Shown here one piece after another: positions 9,986 to 18,061 of a stretch of 63,009 nt of DNA. A program made the position numbers and the translations under genes. Numbering within the stretch: the stretch's first letter is position 1; every line of letters starts with the position of its first letter. The notes beneath the pieces are model-generated. The model saw only the letters and a program-made list of their open reading frames with translations, did not search any database and was not told the origin of the DNA. Source of the stretch: DATECU01 sp035286745 (GTDB taxonomy: Bacteria; Acidobacteriota; Vicinamibacteria; Fen-336); the NCBI GenBank assembly GCA_035286745.1, contig DATECU010000322.1, forward strand, positions 1 through 63,009, given 5' to 3'.

Positions 9986-11266
9986 ATGACCCGCTCTGCT
10001 GAGCTGTTCGCTCGCGCACAACGAGTGATTCCCGGCGGCGTCAACTCCCCGGTGCGCGCCTTTCGGGCGGTGGGCGGCACGCCGCTCTTCATCGCCCGGG
10101 CCGAGGGGGCTCGCATCTTCGATGCCGACGGGCGCAGCTACCTCGACTACGTCGGCTCCTGGGGACCCATGATCCTGGGCCACGCCTTCCCGCCGGTGGT
10201 GAAGGCGGTGGAGGAGGCCGCGCACCGCGGCACCTCGTTCGGTGCTCCCTGTGAGGCCGAGGTGGAACTGGCCGAGCGGGTGGTACGCCTGGTCCCTTCC
10301 ATCGAAAAGGTGCGCTTCGTGTCCTCAGGAACCGAAGCCACCATGAGCGCTTTGCGTTTGGCGCGCGGGTTCACCGGCCGGCCCAAGATCCTGAAGTGCG
10401 AAGGCTGCTATCACGGCCACGCCGACTCGCTTCTGGTGGCGGCCGGTTCGGGGGTGGCCACCCTGTCCATCCCCGGTTCGCCCGGCGTGCCCGAGGGAAC
10501 GGTGAGCGACACGCTGGTGGCGCCCTTCAACGACATCCCCGCCGTCGAGCGGCTGGTGGCGGCGCATGGGCAGGACTTGGCTGCGCTGATCGTGGAGCCA
10601 GTGGCCGGCAACATGGGCTGCGTTGCTCCCGGCCCCGGCTATCTGGAAGCGCTCCGCGCGATCACGACGGGCTGCGGCGCGCTCCTGATCTTCGACGAGG
10701 TGATGACCGGGTTTCGTTTGGCGCCGGGCGGCGCCCAGGAGCGGTATGGGATCCGGCCCGATCTCACCTGCCTCGGTAAGATCGTGGGCGGCGGGCTGCC
10801 GGCGGCGGCCTACGGGGGCCGGGCGGACATCATGGATCGGGTGGCGCCGGTAGGCCCCGTCTACCAGGCGGGCACGCTCTCTGGGAATCCCCTGGCCATG
10901 GCCGCGGGCGCCGCCACCCTCGATCACCTGGTTAGGCCCGGCAACTACGAGCGGCTGGAAGCCCTCTCCGCGCGCCTGGAAGCGGGTCTCGTGGACGCGG
11001 TTCGCGAGATCGGGGTCTCGGCCACCGTCAATCGGCTGGGCTCCATGATTACCCTCTTCTTCTGTCCGGGACCGGTGATCGACTACGCCACCGCCAAGGC
11101 CGCGGACACCGGCCGCTTCGGCCGCTTCTTCCACGCCATGCTGGAGCACGGCGTCTATCTCCCGCCCGCCCAGTTCGAGGCCGCCTTCGTGTCGCTCGCC
11201 CACAGCGAAGCCGACATCGACGAGACCGTGAAAGCCGCCCGGGAGAGCCTCGCCGCTATTCGGTAG
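9986..11266 (+). CDS. hemL: Glutamate-1-semialdehyde 2,1-aminomutase
   Basis: HemL is a PLP enzyme that makes 5-aminolevulinate from glutamate-1-semialdehyde in the C5 pathway. From the ATG at 9986 (426 residues) it shows [12 protein letters not shown] at about 15-26, [17 protein letters not shown] near 112, the PLP-phosphate/Asp segment [12 protein letters not shown] near 235, and the PLP lysine in [10 protein letters not shown] near 266. A TTG two codons upstream is possible but offers nothing more. Its product is the substrate of HemB, the preceding gene. Confidence 0.97.
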   Translation: MTRSAELFARAQRVIPGGVNSPVRAFRAVGGTPLFIARAEGARIFDADGRSYLDYVGSWGPMILGHAFPPVVKAVEEAAHRGTSFGAPCEAEVELAERVVRLVPSIEKVRFVSSGTEATMSALRLARGFTGRPKILKCEGCYHGHADSLLVAAGSGVATLSIPGSPGVPEGTVSDTLVAPFNDIPAVERLVAAHGQDLAALIVEPVAGNMGCVAPGPGYLEALRAITTGCGALLIFDEVMTGFRLAPGGAQERYGIRPDLTCLGKIVGGGLPAAAYGGRADIMDRVAPVGPVYQAGTLSGNPLAMAAGAATLDHLVRPGNYERLEALSARLEAGLVDAVREIGVSATVNRLGSMITLFFCPGPVIDYATAKAADTGRFGRFFHAMLEHGVYLPPAQFEAAFVSLAHSEADIDETVKAARESLAAIR

Positions 11267-11323
11267 GCGTGATGAGGAGCCTCGGACCCGGCTCGGGTCT
11301 TCCTGCGGGCTCTTGCTGCATGC

Positions 11324-11695
11324 TCACTCCCGCCCAACCGGCAGCGAGCGCACGCGATGTCGCCCATCCTCGACGATGACAACGGCGCCACCGAGGATTG
11401 CGTGAGAGCTGTCTTCCAGCACGCGGTCTAGCCTCGCGATCACCTGGCTTGATCGCGCGTCCCTCAGCCGGAACAGGATCACCGACGTCCGGGCTCCTTC
11501 GGACAGGGCGACGATCTCACCGAAATCGAGATCGAACGTGAGCACGACGCGGCCTTCGACACCGGCCTTCTCGAAGATGTCGCCATCGGGCAGCCGCTGA
11601 AGCCCCTGGTCGCGGAGGTGAACGATGTCGTGGCCGCGCTGGCGCAGCCAGTCCACGACGCGCATGGATACACCCATGTCGGCCAAGAAGCGCAT
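11324..11695 (-). CDS. DUF5615 PIN-like protein, putative toxin
   Basis: The 124-residue product starts MRFLADMGVSMRVVDWLRQRGHDIVHLRD, typical of the DUF5615 branch of PIN-like nucleases. It keeps the N-terminal Asp (ADMG), the central DLDF (FDLDFGEIVAL) and a C-terminal strand. PIN-like proteins of this type are usually paired with a DUF433 antitoxin. That partner is directly upstream, its stop touching this start. A TTG two codons earlier would overlap the upstream stop (TTGA); I chose the ATG at 11695. RNase activity is inferred from the fold. Confidence 0.85.
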   Translation of the reverse strand: MRFLADMGVSMRVVDWLRQRGHDIVHLRDQGLQRLPDGDIFEKAGVEGRVVLTFDLDFGEIVALSEGARTSVILFRLRDARSSQVIARLDRVLEDSSHAILGGAVVIVEDGRHRVRSLPVGRE

Positions 11696-11697
11696 GG

Positions 11698-11919
11698 TCA
11701 AGCCGAGGCGGGGTGGATCTCCTCGCTCGCCAGCCAGGCGGCATACTCCATCGCCTGCCGCAGGTCGTCAGGCTCGAGGTCAGGGTAATCGCGGAGAATC
11801 TCCTCTCGAGACGCGCCATGCGCAAGCTGCCTGACCACCAGCGAAACGGGAATCCGCATCCCCCGGAGGCAAGCTCGACCCCCCAGGATCTTCGGATCGA
11901 ACGTGATGCGGTCGAACAT
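11698..11919 (-). CDS. DUF433 protein, putative antitoxin
   Basis: The 73-residue protein begins MFDRITFDPKILGGRACLRG and continues with the DUF433 pattern of a conserved GGRPC/ACLRGxRIPV turn. A helix-turn-helix-like LVVRQLAHGASREEILRDYP and DLEPDDLRQAMEYAAW follow. DUF433 proteins are DNA-binding antitoxin-like partners of DUF5615 PIN-like toxins, as here. The pair likely represses its own promoter in the gap 11920-11996, though no operator was recognised. Confidence 0.88.
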   Translation of the reverse strand: MFDRITFDPKILGGRACLRGMRIPVSLVVRQLAHGASREEILRDYPDLEPDDLRQAMEYAAWLASEEIHPASA

Positions 11920-11996
11920 GCGATCTCCCCCCTCTCTCGGTCATTCTCTCCCGCGGCGGCCCCCCTTGTCTGCCGGGCTGGCCCGGGAGGCGTCGC

Positions 11997-13700
11997 CTAC
12001 TCGCTCGCCCCGCCGTACTCTCGTTCCAGCGCCTTCTTGCGTTCGCGGCGGCGCTTGCCCTCGGCCACCGGGTCCCGGGTCGCGAAGTTGGCGAGCAAGA
12101 CCACCTGGCCCGGCTGGGGACCGGCCAAGAGGCCGCGCAAGCTGAGAGCGGTGGCCGGCAGCAGCGGGTAGCGGGCCACCTCGCGTACGCCGGGGGCGGT
12201 CGAGATGGAGAGGGTCTCCTGGGGCGTCAGCAGGAAGAGATAGGGCCAGGTCGAAGACGCCGGCGCCCACAAGTCGCAGCGCTCTTCCGCGGCCAGGCGC
12301 ACCTGGAACAAGACGTCGCGCTGAACCCGAGCCAGATCCTGGCACAACACCAGCCGGAGGTCGGGCCGGTAGAACCGCTCCCGCGCCACGTCAGCCACCA
12401 CAGTATCGTTAGGCTGCGAGTGCCGGAACCCGGGCGACACCAGGGCGGTCAGAGCTAGAAAGGCGGCGGCGGCGGAGAGGCCGAGGGTGGCGGTCACCCG
12501 CACCGGTCCGGTGCGTCTAATGGCGGTGCAGCAGGCGAGACCGGCCGCAGTGGCCAAGAGCCAGAGGGCAAGCTGGGTCGGGATTGCCGGCCCCCAAGGC
12601 TCGGGGAGCCGGGCAGCCAGCAGGGGAATGGCCAGCGCGCCCAGTGCCACCAGGATCAGCACCACCCGGCTCCAGCCTCTCTCCAGCGCACCCCAGGTCC
12701 GGGCGGCCAACGCCCGGCCGATGAGCAGCGAGATCGCGGGGTAGAAGGGCAGCAGGTAGTAGTCGATCTTGCCCCGGGACAGGCTGAGCGGGACCGCCAT
12801 CAGCGAGAGCCAGAGGAGCAGGAACCCTCCGGCCCCCGCCCGATCCCGTGGCGCGCGCCAGACGCGCCAGACGGCCAGCGGGAAGAAGAGCGACCAGGGC
12901 AGGCCCTCCGCCAGGTAGGCGGCAAGGTAGAACCACGGTGGCTGACCGGCATCGTAGGTGTCAGCGGCGAAACGCTGCAGGTTCTCGCGCAGGAAGAAGT
13001 ACTCGAGCGGGCCCGGGCCGAGCCGCCGGAATACCAGGGCAAACCAGCCGAGACCGAGAACCACGAACAGCGCGACCGCCAGGCTGAGCACGGAGAGCGA
13101 GATGGGCCAGCGCTCCTTTCGCCGCTGCCAGCCCAGTGCCAAGGCGCCCAGGCCCGGCAACAGCACGGCCACCGGCCCCTTGGTGAGGAAGCCGAGGCCC
13201 AGGACCGCGCCCAACGCAGGCAACGCCCAGGACGCGGGAGGCCGATCCAGCGCCCGCACCGCCAGCGCCACCGCCAGCGTGGTCCAGAGCGCGAGCAGCA
13301 TGTCGGACATGGCGATGCGGCCGAAGCCCATGAAGGCCAGGGTGCTGGTGAGCAGCCCAGCCCCCCAGAGAGCCGTTCGGCGATCGAAGAGCAGGCGGCC
13401 CAGCCAGAGGGTGGCGGCCAGTACGCATAACGTCGCTAAGACGGGCACCAGACGGGCCGCACCGGGGGTGAAGCCCAGGAGGCGGAAGGCCGCCGCCATC
13501 AGCCAGTAGGCGAGCGGGGGCTTGTCGAAGAAGGGCTGGCCGCGATAGTGGGGCACCAGGTAGTCGCCGCCCTCGACCATGGAGCGGGCTCCGTCCAGGA
13601 AGTAGATCTCGGCCCGCTCCAGAGGCGCCACCCCGAGAGCCGGAAGAAGCAAGAGCGCACAACCGGCGAAGAGCAGCAGCAGGCGGACGGGAAAGCTCAA
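11997..13700 (-). CDS. GT39-family (ArnT-like) membrane glycosyltransferase
   Basis: This 567-residue polytopic protein has about 10-12 hydrophobic helices. Its first periplasmic loop carries the GT39/ArnT signature: an acidic ER-AEIYFLDGARSMVEGGDYL segment, then HYRGQPFFDKPPLAYW near 50-65. Such enzymes move a sugar from a polyprenyl-phosphate donor to lipid or protein on the outer side of the inner membrane; donor and acceptor are unknown here. The C-terminal ~150 residues form a soluble domain with a basic end. The apparent start is TTG (13698-13700), 16 bases after rlmN, so it probably belongs to the same transcript. Confidence 0.85.
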   Translation of the reverse strand: MSFPVRLLLLFAGCALLLLPALGVAPLERAEIYFLDGARSMVEGGDYLVPHYRGQPFFDKPPLAYWLMAAAFRLLGFTPGAARLVPVLATLCVLAATLWLGRLLFDRRTALWGAGLLTSTLAFMGFGRIAMSDMLLALWTTLAVALAVRALDRPPASWALPALGAVLGLGFLTKGPVAVLLPGLGALALGWQRRKERWPISLSVLSLAVALFVVLGLGWFALVFRRLGPGPLEYFFLRENLQRFAADTYDAGQPPWFYLAAYLAEGLPWSLFFPLAVWRVWRAPRDRAGAGGFLLLWLSLMAVPLSLSRGKIDYYLLPFYPAISLLIGRALAARTWGALERGWSRVVLILVALGALAIPLLAARLPEPWGPAIPTQLALWLLATAAGLACCTAIRRTGPVRVTATLGLSAAAAFLALTALVSPGFRHSQPNDTVVADVARERFYRPDLRLVLCQDLARVQRDVLFQVRLAAEERCDLWAPASSTWPYLFLLTPQETLSISTAPGVREVARYPLLPATALSLRGLLAGPQPGQVVLLANFATRDPVAEGKRRRERKKALEREYGGASE

Positions 13701-13716
13701 GGTCGGTGGTGGCGTG

Positions 13717-14781
13717 TTAGGCGAGCGCCGGTTGTGGGGCCAGGGCAGGCCGTCTCAGCTGGAGCTGGCCACAGGCGGCCAGGATGTCGCGGCCACGAGG
13801 CCTGCGCACGGACACCGTCAACTGGGCCGCCGCCAGGATGCGACAGAACTCGTCGATGGCCTCGGCGGTGGGGGGCTCGAAGGGGATCTCGGGGGCGGGG
13901 TTCAGCGGAATCAGGTTGATCTTGCACCGGGTATCCCGGAGCAGCCGCACCAGCTCCCGAGCCTGAGCCGGACCGTCGTTGACCCCTCGCAGCAGGACGT
14001 ACTCGAAGGTCACCATCCCGCCCCGGGGAATGGGATACCGCCGGGCGGCGGCGATTACCTCCGGCAGCGGGTACTTGGCCTCGATGGGCATCAGGCGCTC
14101 CCGCAGCGCATCGTTAGACGCGTGCAGACTAATGGCCAGGTTGGGGCGGACCGGTTCCGTCATCAGCTTCTCCAGGGCGGGCAGGATGCCTACCGTGGAC
14201 AGGGTGAGCTTCTTGGGAGCCACCGCGAAGCCCTCCGGGTCCATCAGGATCCGGAGCGCGGCCACCGTGGCCTGGTAGTTGAGGAGCGGCTCGCCCATGC
14301 CCATCACCACCAGGTTCCACCCGCGCCGGCTTGGCGGGGCCTCGTCCATGACCGTGGCCACCTGGCCCAGGATCTCCCAGGTCTTCAGGTTGCGCCGGTA
14401 GCCGCCGATGCCGGTCAGGCAGAAGGCGCACTGGAGTGGGCAGCCGGCCTGGGTGGAGATGCAGAGGGTGCGGCGCTCTTCTTCGGGGATAAAGACGGCC
14501 TCGATGCTAGCACCGTCGTCGAGGCGAAACAGGTACTTGATGGTGCCATCCGACGAATGGGCGCGCTCGGCCACCTGGGGCCAGCGCAGATCGAAACCCG
14601 CAGCCAGCGCTTGGCGCATGGGTTTGGCCAGGTCGGTCATGGCCTCGAAGCTCCCAGCCCGCCGGCGATAGAGCCACGAGTACACCTGCCGGGCGCGGTA
14701 CGCTGGCTCCGCCAGCGAGGCCACGGCGGCCCCGATCTCGGCCCCGTCCAGTCCGAACAGGTTGGGACGCGCCTGCTTCAT
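13717..14781 (-). CDS. rlmN: 23S rRNA/tRNA adenine-C2 methyltransferase RlmN
   Basis: This radical-SAM enzyme methylates A2503 of 23S rRNA and A37 of some tRNAs. From the ATG at 14779-14781 it is 354 residues. The radical-SAM cluster CPLQCAFC has Cys114, 118 and 121. The methyl-carrier Cys337 lies in ILAACGQL near the end, with Cys107 in TLCISTQ. GMGEPLLNY and SLHAS are also present. The start overlaps the upstream gene's stop as ATGA. An in-frame stretch extending far upstream is only an alternative frame of that gene. An extended -10 box lies 10 bases before the start. Confidence 0.97.
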   Translation of the reverse strand: MKQARPNLFGLDGAEIGAAVASLAEPAYRARQVYSWLYRRRAGSFEAMTDLAKPMRQALAAGFDLRWPQVAERAHSSDGTIKYLFRLDDGASIEAVFIPEEERRTLCISTQAGCPLQCAFCLTGIGGYRRNLKTWEILGQVATVMDEAPPSRRGWNLVVMGMGEPLLNYQATVAALRILMDPEGFAVAPKKLTLSTVGILPALEKLMTEPVRPNLAISLHASNDALRERLMPIEAKYPLPEVIAAARRYPIPRGGMVTFEYVLLRGVNDGPAQARELVRLLRDTRCKINLIPLNPAPEIPFEPPTAEAIDEFCRILAAAQLTVSVRRPRGRDILAACGQLQLRRPALAPQPALA

Positions 14782-16436
14782 GCCTCGGGCATGATAGCAT
14801 CCGGCCCCTCGGGATCTCGGCCGGCTTCGGGAGGGTACAGGTAGAGGTAGTAGCTCTCGCCGATGATCGATGGAGCCTCGAAGGCTCGCAGGAACTGCCC
14901 TCCCAAGCTCGCCGTTTCTTCGGCCGACAGCCGGTAGCTGAGGACGAGCAAGACGCTCTTCTTCTCCCGGGCAGCGAGGTCGCGGACCCGCTGCGGCACG
15001 TCGGGGCGAGCCACGGCGCCGAAGCGGCGGTCCTGTTTGAGGTGCGCCCCGAACTCCTTGCGGTCCAGGTAGAAGATGCGGTCGAGTTGCAAGTAGCCGA
15101 CTACCGTGCTGGCCAGAGCGGACTGGTCCCCGGCGAACACCAGTCGACTGCGGTCGGGGTAGGAGGCACGGATCCAGTCGGCGGTGGCGCGTCCGTTGGA
15201 GAAGGGCTGGCGCCAATCCTGACGCACCGCAATCGAGGTACCCCAGACGTGGATGAGTCCCAGGCACAGCAGCGCCTTCATGCGATGGCGATCCCACCAG
15301 TCGGAGGCGACCTCGACCCATGGGCGACTGCTGCGCCAGGGCCGGTAGGAGCTGGAAAGCCAGAGTGTCACCACGAACAGCAGGAACAGGAACCCGTGGT
15401 TGCGCAAGGAGCCGAAGTACTTGACGTAGAAGAAGGCCGCCAGGGCCAGCGACCCCAGAAGATAGGGCACGGCCATCCAGGGGCGCTTGAGGAAGAACAG
15501 GCAGCCGAAGCCCAGGATGCAGGCCGCCAAGGGGACGGTTCTTTCCGGCGGCACCGCGAACCAGGGTCGTGGTGGGGGCGCCTGGCCTGCCGCCAGCAGG
15601 CGGTTGCCATTCCAGAAGGCAACCCGGTCCGCGGGCAAGGGAAGGTAGGCGCGGCAGAAGATGCTGGCGACCTTCTCGAACCGCTCCGCTTGCCACTCGT
15701 GGACCCAGTCGCGAGCGGTGCCCGAGTCGGCGGGTGGTGTGAGCTGGCGCACCGCGGTCGTCAGGCCGGAGACGATCACGAAAGAGCCCAAAGCCACCCG
15801 CCCGAGACAGCGGCGCGCCTCGGTTCGGCTCCTCGCGAAAGCCAGGGCGAACTCCGCGAGCAGCACGACGAAGAAGATAGACGCCAGGATCAGGGAGTGC
15901 ACGTTGGTGTGGCAGAGCAGGGCCAGCACCAGAGCCAGCGCCGGAAAGCGATTCCAGCGGCGTCCGTACAGAGCGCAGAACGCGAACAGGAGCAGGACAC
16001 TCGCCGCGTAGTTCCGGGAGACGACCGCCCACTCGTAGGCCAGGAAGTACCCCAGCGCCAGCACCACGCGAACCGCCCAGGAGAACGGCGCATAGCGGAG
16101 CAAGACGAAGACCGCAGCCCCGGAGATCGCCGCGTGGAGCGCCTGCATCCCCAACGGGTTCCAACTGAGGCGCGCCAGCGGCCACATCAGCAGGTACCAC
16201 AGGCTGGGGTGTCCCTCGTACTTGATGATCGAGAAGACCTGCCACGGCGTGGCGGCGTCGCGCGCCATGAGCCAGGCCATGACCTCGTCGCGCCACATCT
16301 CGTGGCGGGACATGACCGCACCGACGGCGGCGGTGAACGCCAGAGCCAGCACGCCGGGCAGGAAGGAGGGCGAGCGCCAGCATGCGGGCCAGCGCTGGCC
16401 GGCGCGGATAGGCGCTGGGCTGGCCGGGTCGGACAC
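14778..16436 (-). CDS. Polytopic membrane protein, GT39-like glycosyltransferase
   Basis: The 552-residue protein has a basic N-terminus and about 10 hydrophobic helices. Its first loop carries an acidic RHEMWRDEVMAWLMARD segment and then KYEGHPSLWYLLMW, a pattern of GT39-type transferases that use polyprenyl-linked sugars. The last ~120 residues are soluble. It lacks the KPPLAYW motif of the neighbour at 11997-13700, so it is a different branch. It heads the three-gene minus-strand unit GT39-rlmN-GT39. Confidence 0.7.
   Translation of the reverse strand: MSDPASPAPIRAGQRWPACWRSPSFLPGVLALAFTAAVGAVMSRHEMWRDEVMAWLMARDAATPWQVFSIIKYEGHPSLWYLLMWPLARLSWNPLGMQALHAAISGAAVFVLLRYAPFSWAVRVVLALGYFLAYEWAVVSRNYAASVLLLFAFCALYGRRWNRFPALALVLALLCHTNVHSLILASIFFVVLLAEFALAFARSRTEARRCLGRVALGSFVIVSGLTTAVRQLTPPADSGTARDWVHEWQAERFEKVASIFCRAYLPLPADRVAFWNGNRLLAAGQAPPPRPWFAVPPERTVPLAACILGFGCLFFLKRPWMAVPYLLGSLALAAFFYVKYFGSLRNHGFLFLLFVVTLWLSSSYRPWRSSRPWVEVASDWWDRHRMKALLCLGLIHVWGTSIAVRQDWRQPFSNGRATADWIRASYPDRSRLVFAGDQSALASTVVGYLQLDRIFYLDRKEFGAHLKQDRRFGAVARPDVPQRVRDLAAREKKSVLLVLSYRLSAEETASLGGQFLRAFEAPSIIGESYYLYLYPPEAGRDPEGPDAIMPEA
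14791..14799 (-). promoter_or_regulatory. Extended -10 box before rlmN
   Basis: On the minus strand TGC-TATCAT (14799 to 14791) precedes the rlmN ATG with 9 intervening bases. Transcription would start 2-3 bases before the ATG. It lies inside the 3' end of the upstream gene, so rlmN may also be transcribed alone as a nearly leaderless mRNA. Confidence 0.4.
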
Positions 16437-16553
16437 GCGCCTTACGGGCCCGGGAAGCGGCGGGGCGCCACCACCAACCAGGCCGGAGCCCCCCCGATCT
16501 GGGTCCGGCCGAGCCCAAACGCGTTGGAGCGAGCCCCTTCCATGTGTGCGGGC

Positions 16554-16562
16554 ATCATAGCA
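16554..16562 (-). promoter_or_regulatory. Extended -10 box for the GT39-rlmN unit
   Basis: The minus strand reads TGC-TATGAT (16562 to 16554), predicting a start near 16547 and a leader of about 110 bases before the gene at 16436. It is back to back with the dut -10 box at 16583-16588, so the two promoters overlap. Confidence 0.4.
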
Positions 16563-16582
16563 TTCGGCTCCGGAACGCCCGG

Positions 16583-16588
16583 TATAAT
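16583..16588 (+). promoter_or_regulatory. dut -10 box TATAAT, predicts a leaderless mRNA
   Basis: A perfect TATAAT ends 6 bases before the dut ATG at 16595. Normal -10 to start-site spacing puts the transcript start at or next to that A. No Shine-Dalgarno sequence could fit, so a leaderless dut mRNA is expected. Confidence 0.55.
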
Positions 16589-16594
16589 GCCCTG

Positions 16595-17020
16595 ATGCTG
16601 AAGCTGGAGGTGAAGGTCGAGGGAGAGGGCCTGCTCCCCGAGTACGCCACCGCGGGGGCGGCGGGAGCGGACTTGCGGGCCAGCGAGGCGGTGCTGCTGG
16701 CCCCCGGCGAGCGGGCTGCGGTACCGACCGGGCTCAGGATCGAGATCCCGGCCGGCCACGTGGGCCTGGTGTGGCCGCGGAGCGGCCTGGCGGTGCGGCA
16801 CGGCATCGATACCCTGGCGGGTGTGATCGACGCCGACTACCGCGGCGAGGTGAGGGTGGTGCTGGTGAACCACGGCCGCGAGCCCTTCGGCATCGTGGCC
16901 GGAGACCGGATCGCCCAACTGCTGGTGCAACGCGTGGAACGCCCGGACTTCCTGCGGACCCTGGGGCTGGGCGAAACCCACCGCGGCGAAGCGGGATTCG
17001 GGTCCACCGGGGTGGCATGA
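16595..17020 (+). CDS. dut: dUTP diphosphatase
   Basis: Dut hydrolyses dUTP to dUMP, keeping uracil out of DNA and feeding dTMP synthesis. The 141-residue trimeric-type dUTPase has all five motifs: AGADLRA (24-30), PRSGLA (61-66), GVIDADYRG (76-84, catalytic Asp), DRIAQLL (104-110) and GFGSTG (134-139, the C-terminal lid). The frame is open upstream to 16544, but the family start and the TATAAT placement both fix the ATG at 16595. Its stop overlaps the next start as ATGA. Confidence 0.97.
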   Translation: MLKLEVKVEGEGLLPEYATAGAAGADLRASEAVLLAPGERAAVPTGLRIEIPAGHVGLVWPRSGLAVRHGIDTLAGVIDADYRGEVRVVLVNHGREPFGIVAGDRIAQLLVQRVERPDFLRTLGLGETHRGEAGFGSTGVA

Positions 17021-17913
17021 GGTTCTGGCGCCTGGCCCTCCTGGCTGCGACCGTCGCCGGGTGTCGTTCGGCGGGGCCTATCACGGTCAACCTGGCCCCC
17101 GCTCGCGAAGCCCTCGAGGCGGCGCGCCAATCCGGGGCGCCTGAGAAAGCCCCCGACACCTTCAGTCGCGCGGAAAGCCAGCTCAAGGAGGCGGAACGTT
17201 TGACCGAAGCCCGGGCGCCGCATGCGGCGACCGAGGGCGTGCGCGCCGAGGGTACGGCGCGGTTGGCGCAGGCCGAGGCCCGCTGCGCCGGGGTCCGAGC
17301 CGAGGAACAACGGACTCAGGCCGAGAAGGGCACCCAGGAACAAGAACGCCTCGGCTCGCGGTTGCGGCGGGCCGAGGAGGACCACCGCCGGCTGGAGGAG
17401 CAGGTGACGCTCTTGAAGCGGGACCTGGAGGACACCGAAACCGAGGTGATCCGCACCAAGGCCCGTCTCAAGGGCATGGAGACCAAAGCCGAGGCGTCTT
17501 CCGCCATCGCCGAGGCCCGCATCCTGACCCGACGCCTCGATCCCAAGACCCGGGGGACGACCCTGACCCGTTGCCAGGAGCTTCTGACCAAGGCCGAGCA
17601 ACAGATGCAGAGCGACAACTTTGGAGCCGCCGTGTTCTTCGCTCTCAAGGCTCAGGACATGGCCGTGAAGGCCCGGGAAGCCCCACCGCCCCCGGGACGT
17701 GCTGAGGCTGCCGAGGAACGCCCGGCGGCCAAGGCCAACTACGTCGTGAAGGCCGGAAGCGTCAACCTGCGCCAAGGGCCGAGCACCGCAGAGGCGGTTG
17801 TCGCCAAGGTCGCCAAGGGCACCGTCCTGGGTGCCAGCGTTATGCGTGGGGAGTGGCTCAAGGTGAGCCACGGCGGCACCACCGGCTGGGTTCACCTGAG
17901 CCTGGTTGAGTGA
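17017..17913 (+). CDS. Lipoprotein with coiled coil and C-terminal SH3b domain
   Basis: The 298-residue product has the signal peptide MRFWRLALLAATVAGC, a lipobox with Cys16. A DUF4398-like stretch (about 25-70, PAREALEAARQSGAPEKAPD) follows, then a long charged coiled coil (about 80-170) and a C-terminal bacterial SH3 domain (about 240-298, GSVNLRQGPSTAEAVVAKV to TGWVHLSLVE). SH3b domains often bind peptidoglycan, so an envelope-to-wall tether is plausible. Translation is coupled to dut by an ATGA overlap. No enzyme domain is seen. Confidence 0.8.
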   Translation: MRFWRLALLAATVAGCRSAGPITVNLAPAREALEAARQSGAPEKAPDTFSRAESQLKEAERLTEARAPHAATEGVRAEGTARLAQAEARCAGVRAEEQRTQAEKGTQEQERLGSRLRRAEEDHRRLEEQVTLLKRDLEDTETEVIRTKARLKGMETKAEASSAIAEARILTRRLDPKTRGTTLTRCQELLTKAEQQMQSDNFGAAVFFALKAQDMAVKAREAPPPPGRAEAAEERPAAKANYVVKAGSVNLRQGPSTAEAVVAKVAKGTVLGASVMRGEWLKVSHGGTTGWVHLSLVE

Positions 17914-17923
17914 CCGCGGCGAA

Positions 17924-18029
17924 CGGCTGCGATCAGCTATCAGCGGTCGGCTACGGCAGCGCCCGAGCCGGGAGAGCGGTCCGTGCTGGCGTTGTTGCCG
18001 TAGCTGAAAGCTGAGTGCTGATTGCTGCC
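17924..18029. repeat. Paired inverted GCTGA-rich repeat (family B)
   Basis: The left arm (17924-17956) contains GCGATCAGCTATCAGCGGTC and ends CTACGG. The right arm (17999-18029), CGTAGCTGAAAGCTGAGTGC and on, is its imperfect complement over about 31 bases, with a 42-base loop. Related arms lie at 33533-33563 and 44831-44902. The element fills the gap between two convergent genes. Confidence 0.8.
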
Positions 18030-18061
18030 ACTGGGGGAGCCTCAAAGAACCCTGGGTGCCC

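Noticed and set aside
13717..16518. A single 933-residue protein on the minus strand spanning rlmN and upstream
   Set aside because: Only the last ~354 residues are RlmN. The rest is an alternative frame of the GT39-like gene at 14778-16436, which has the hydrophobic helices and loop motifs.
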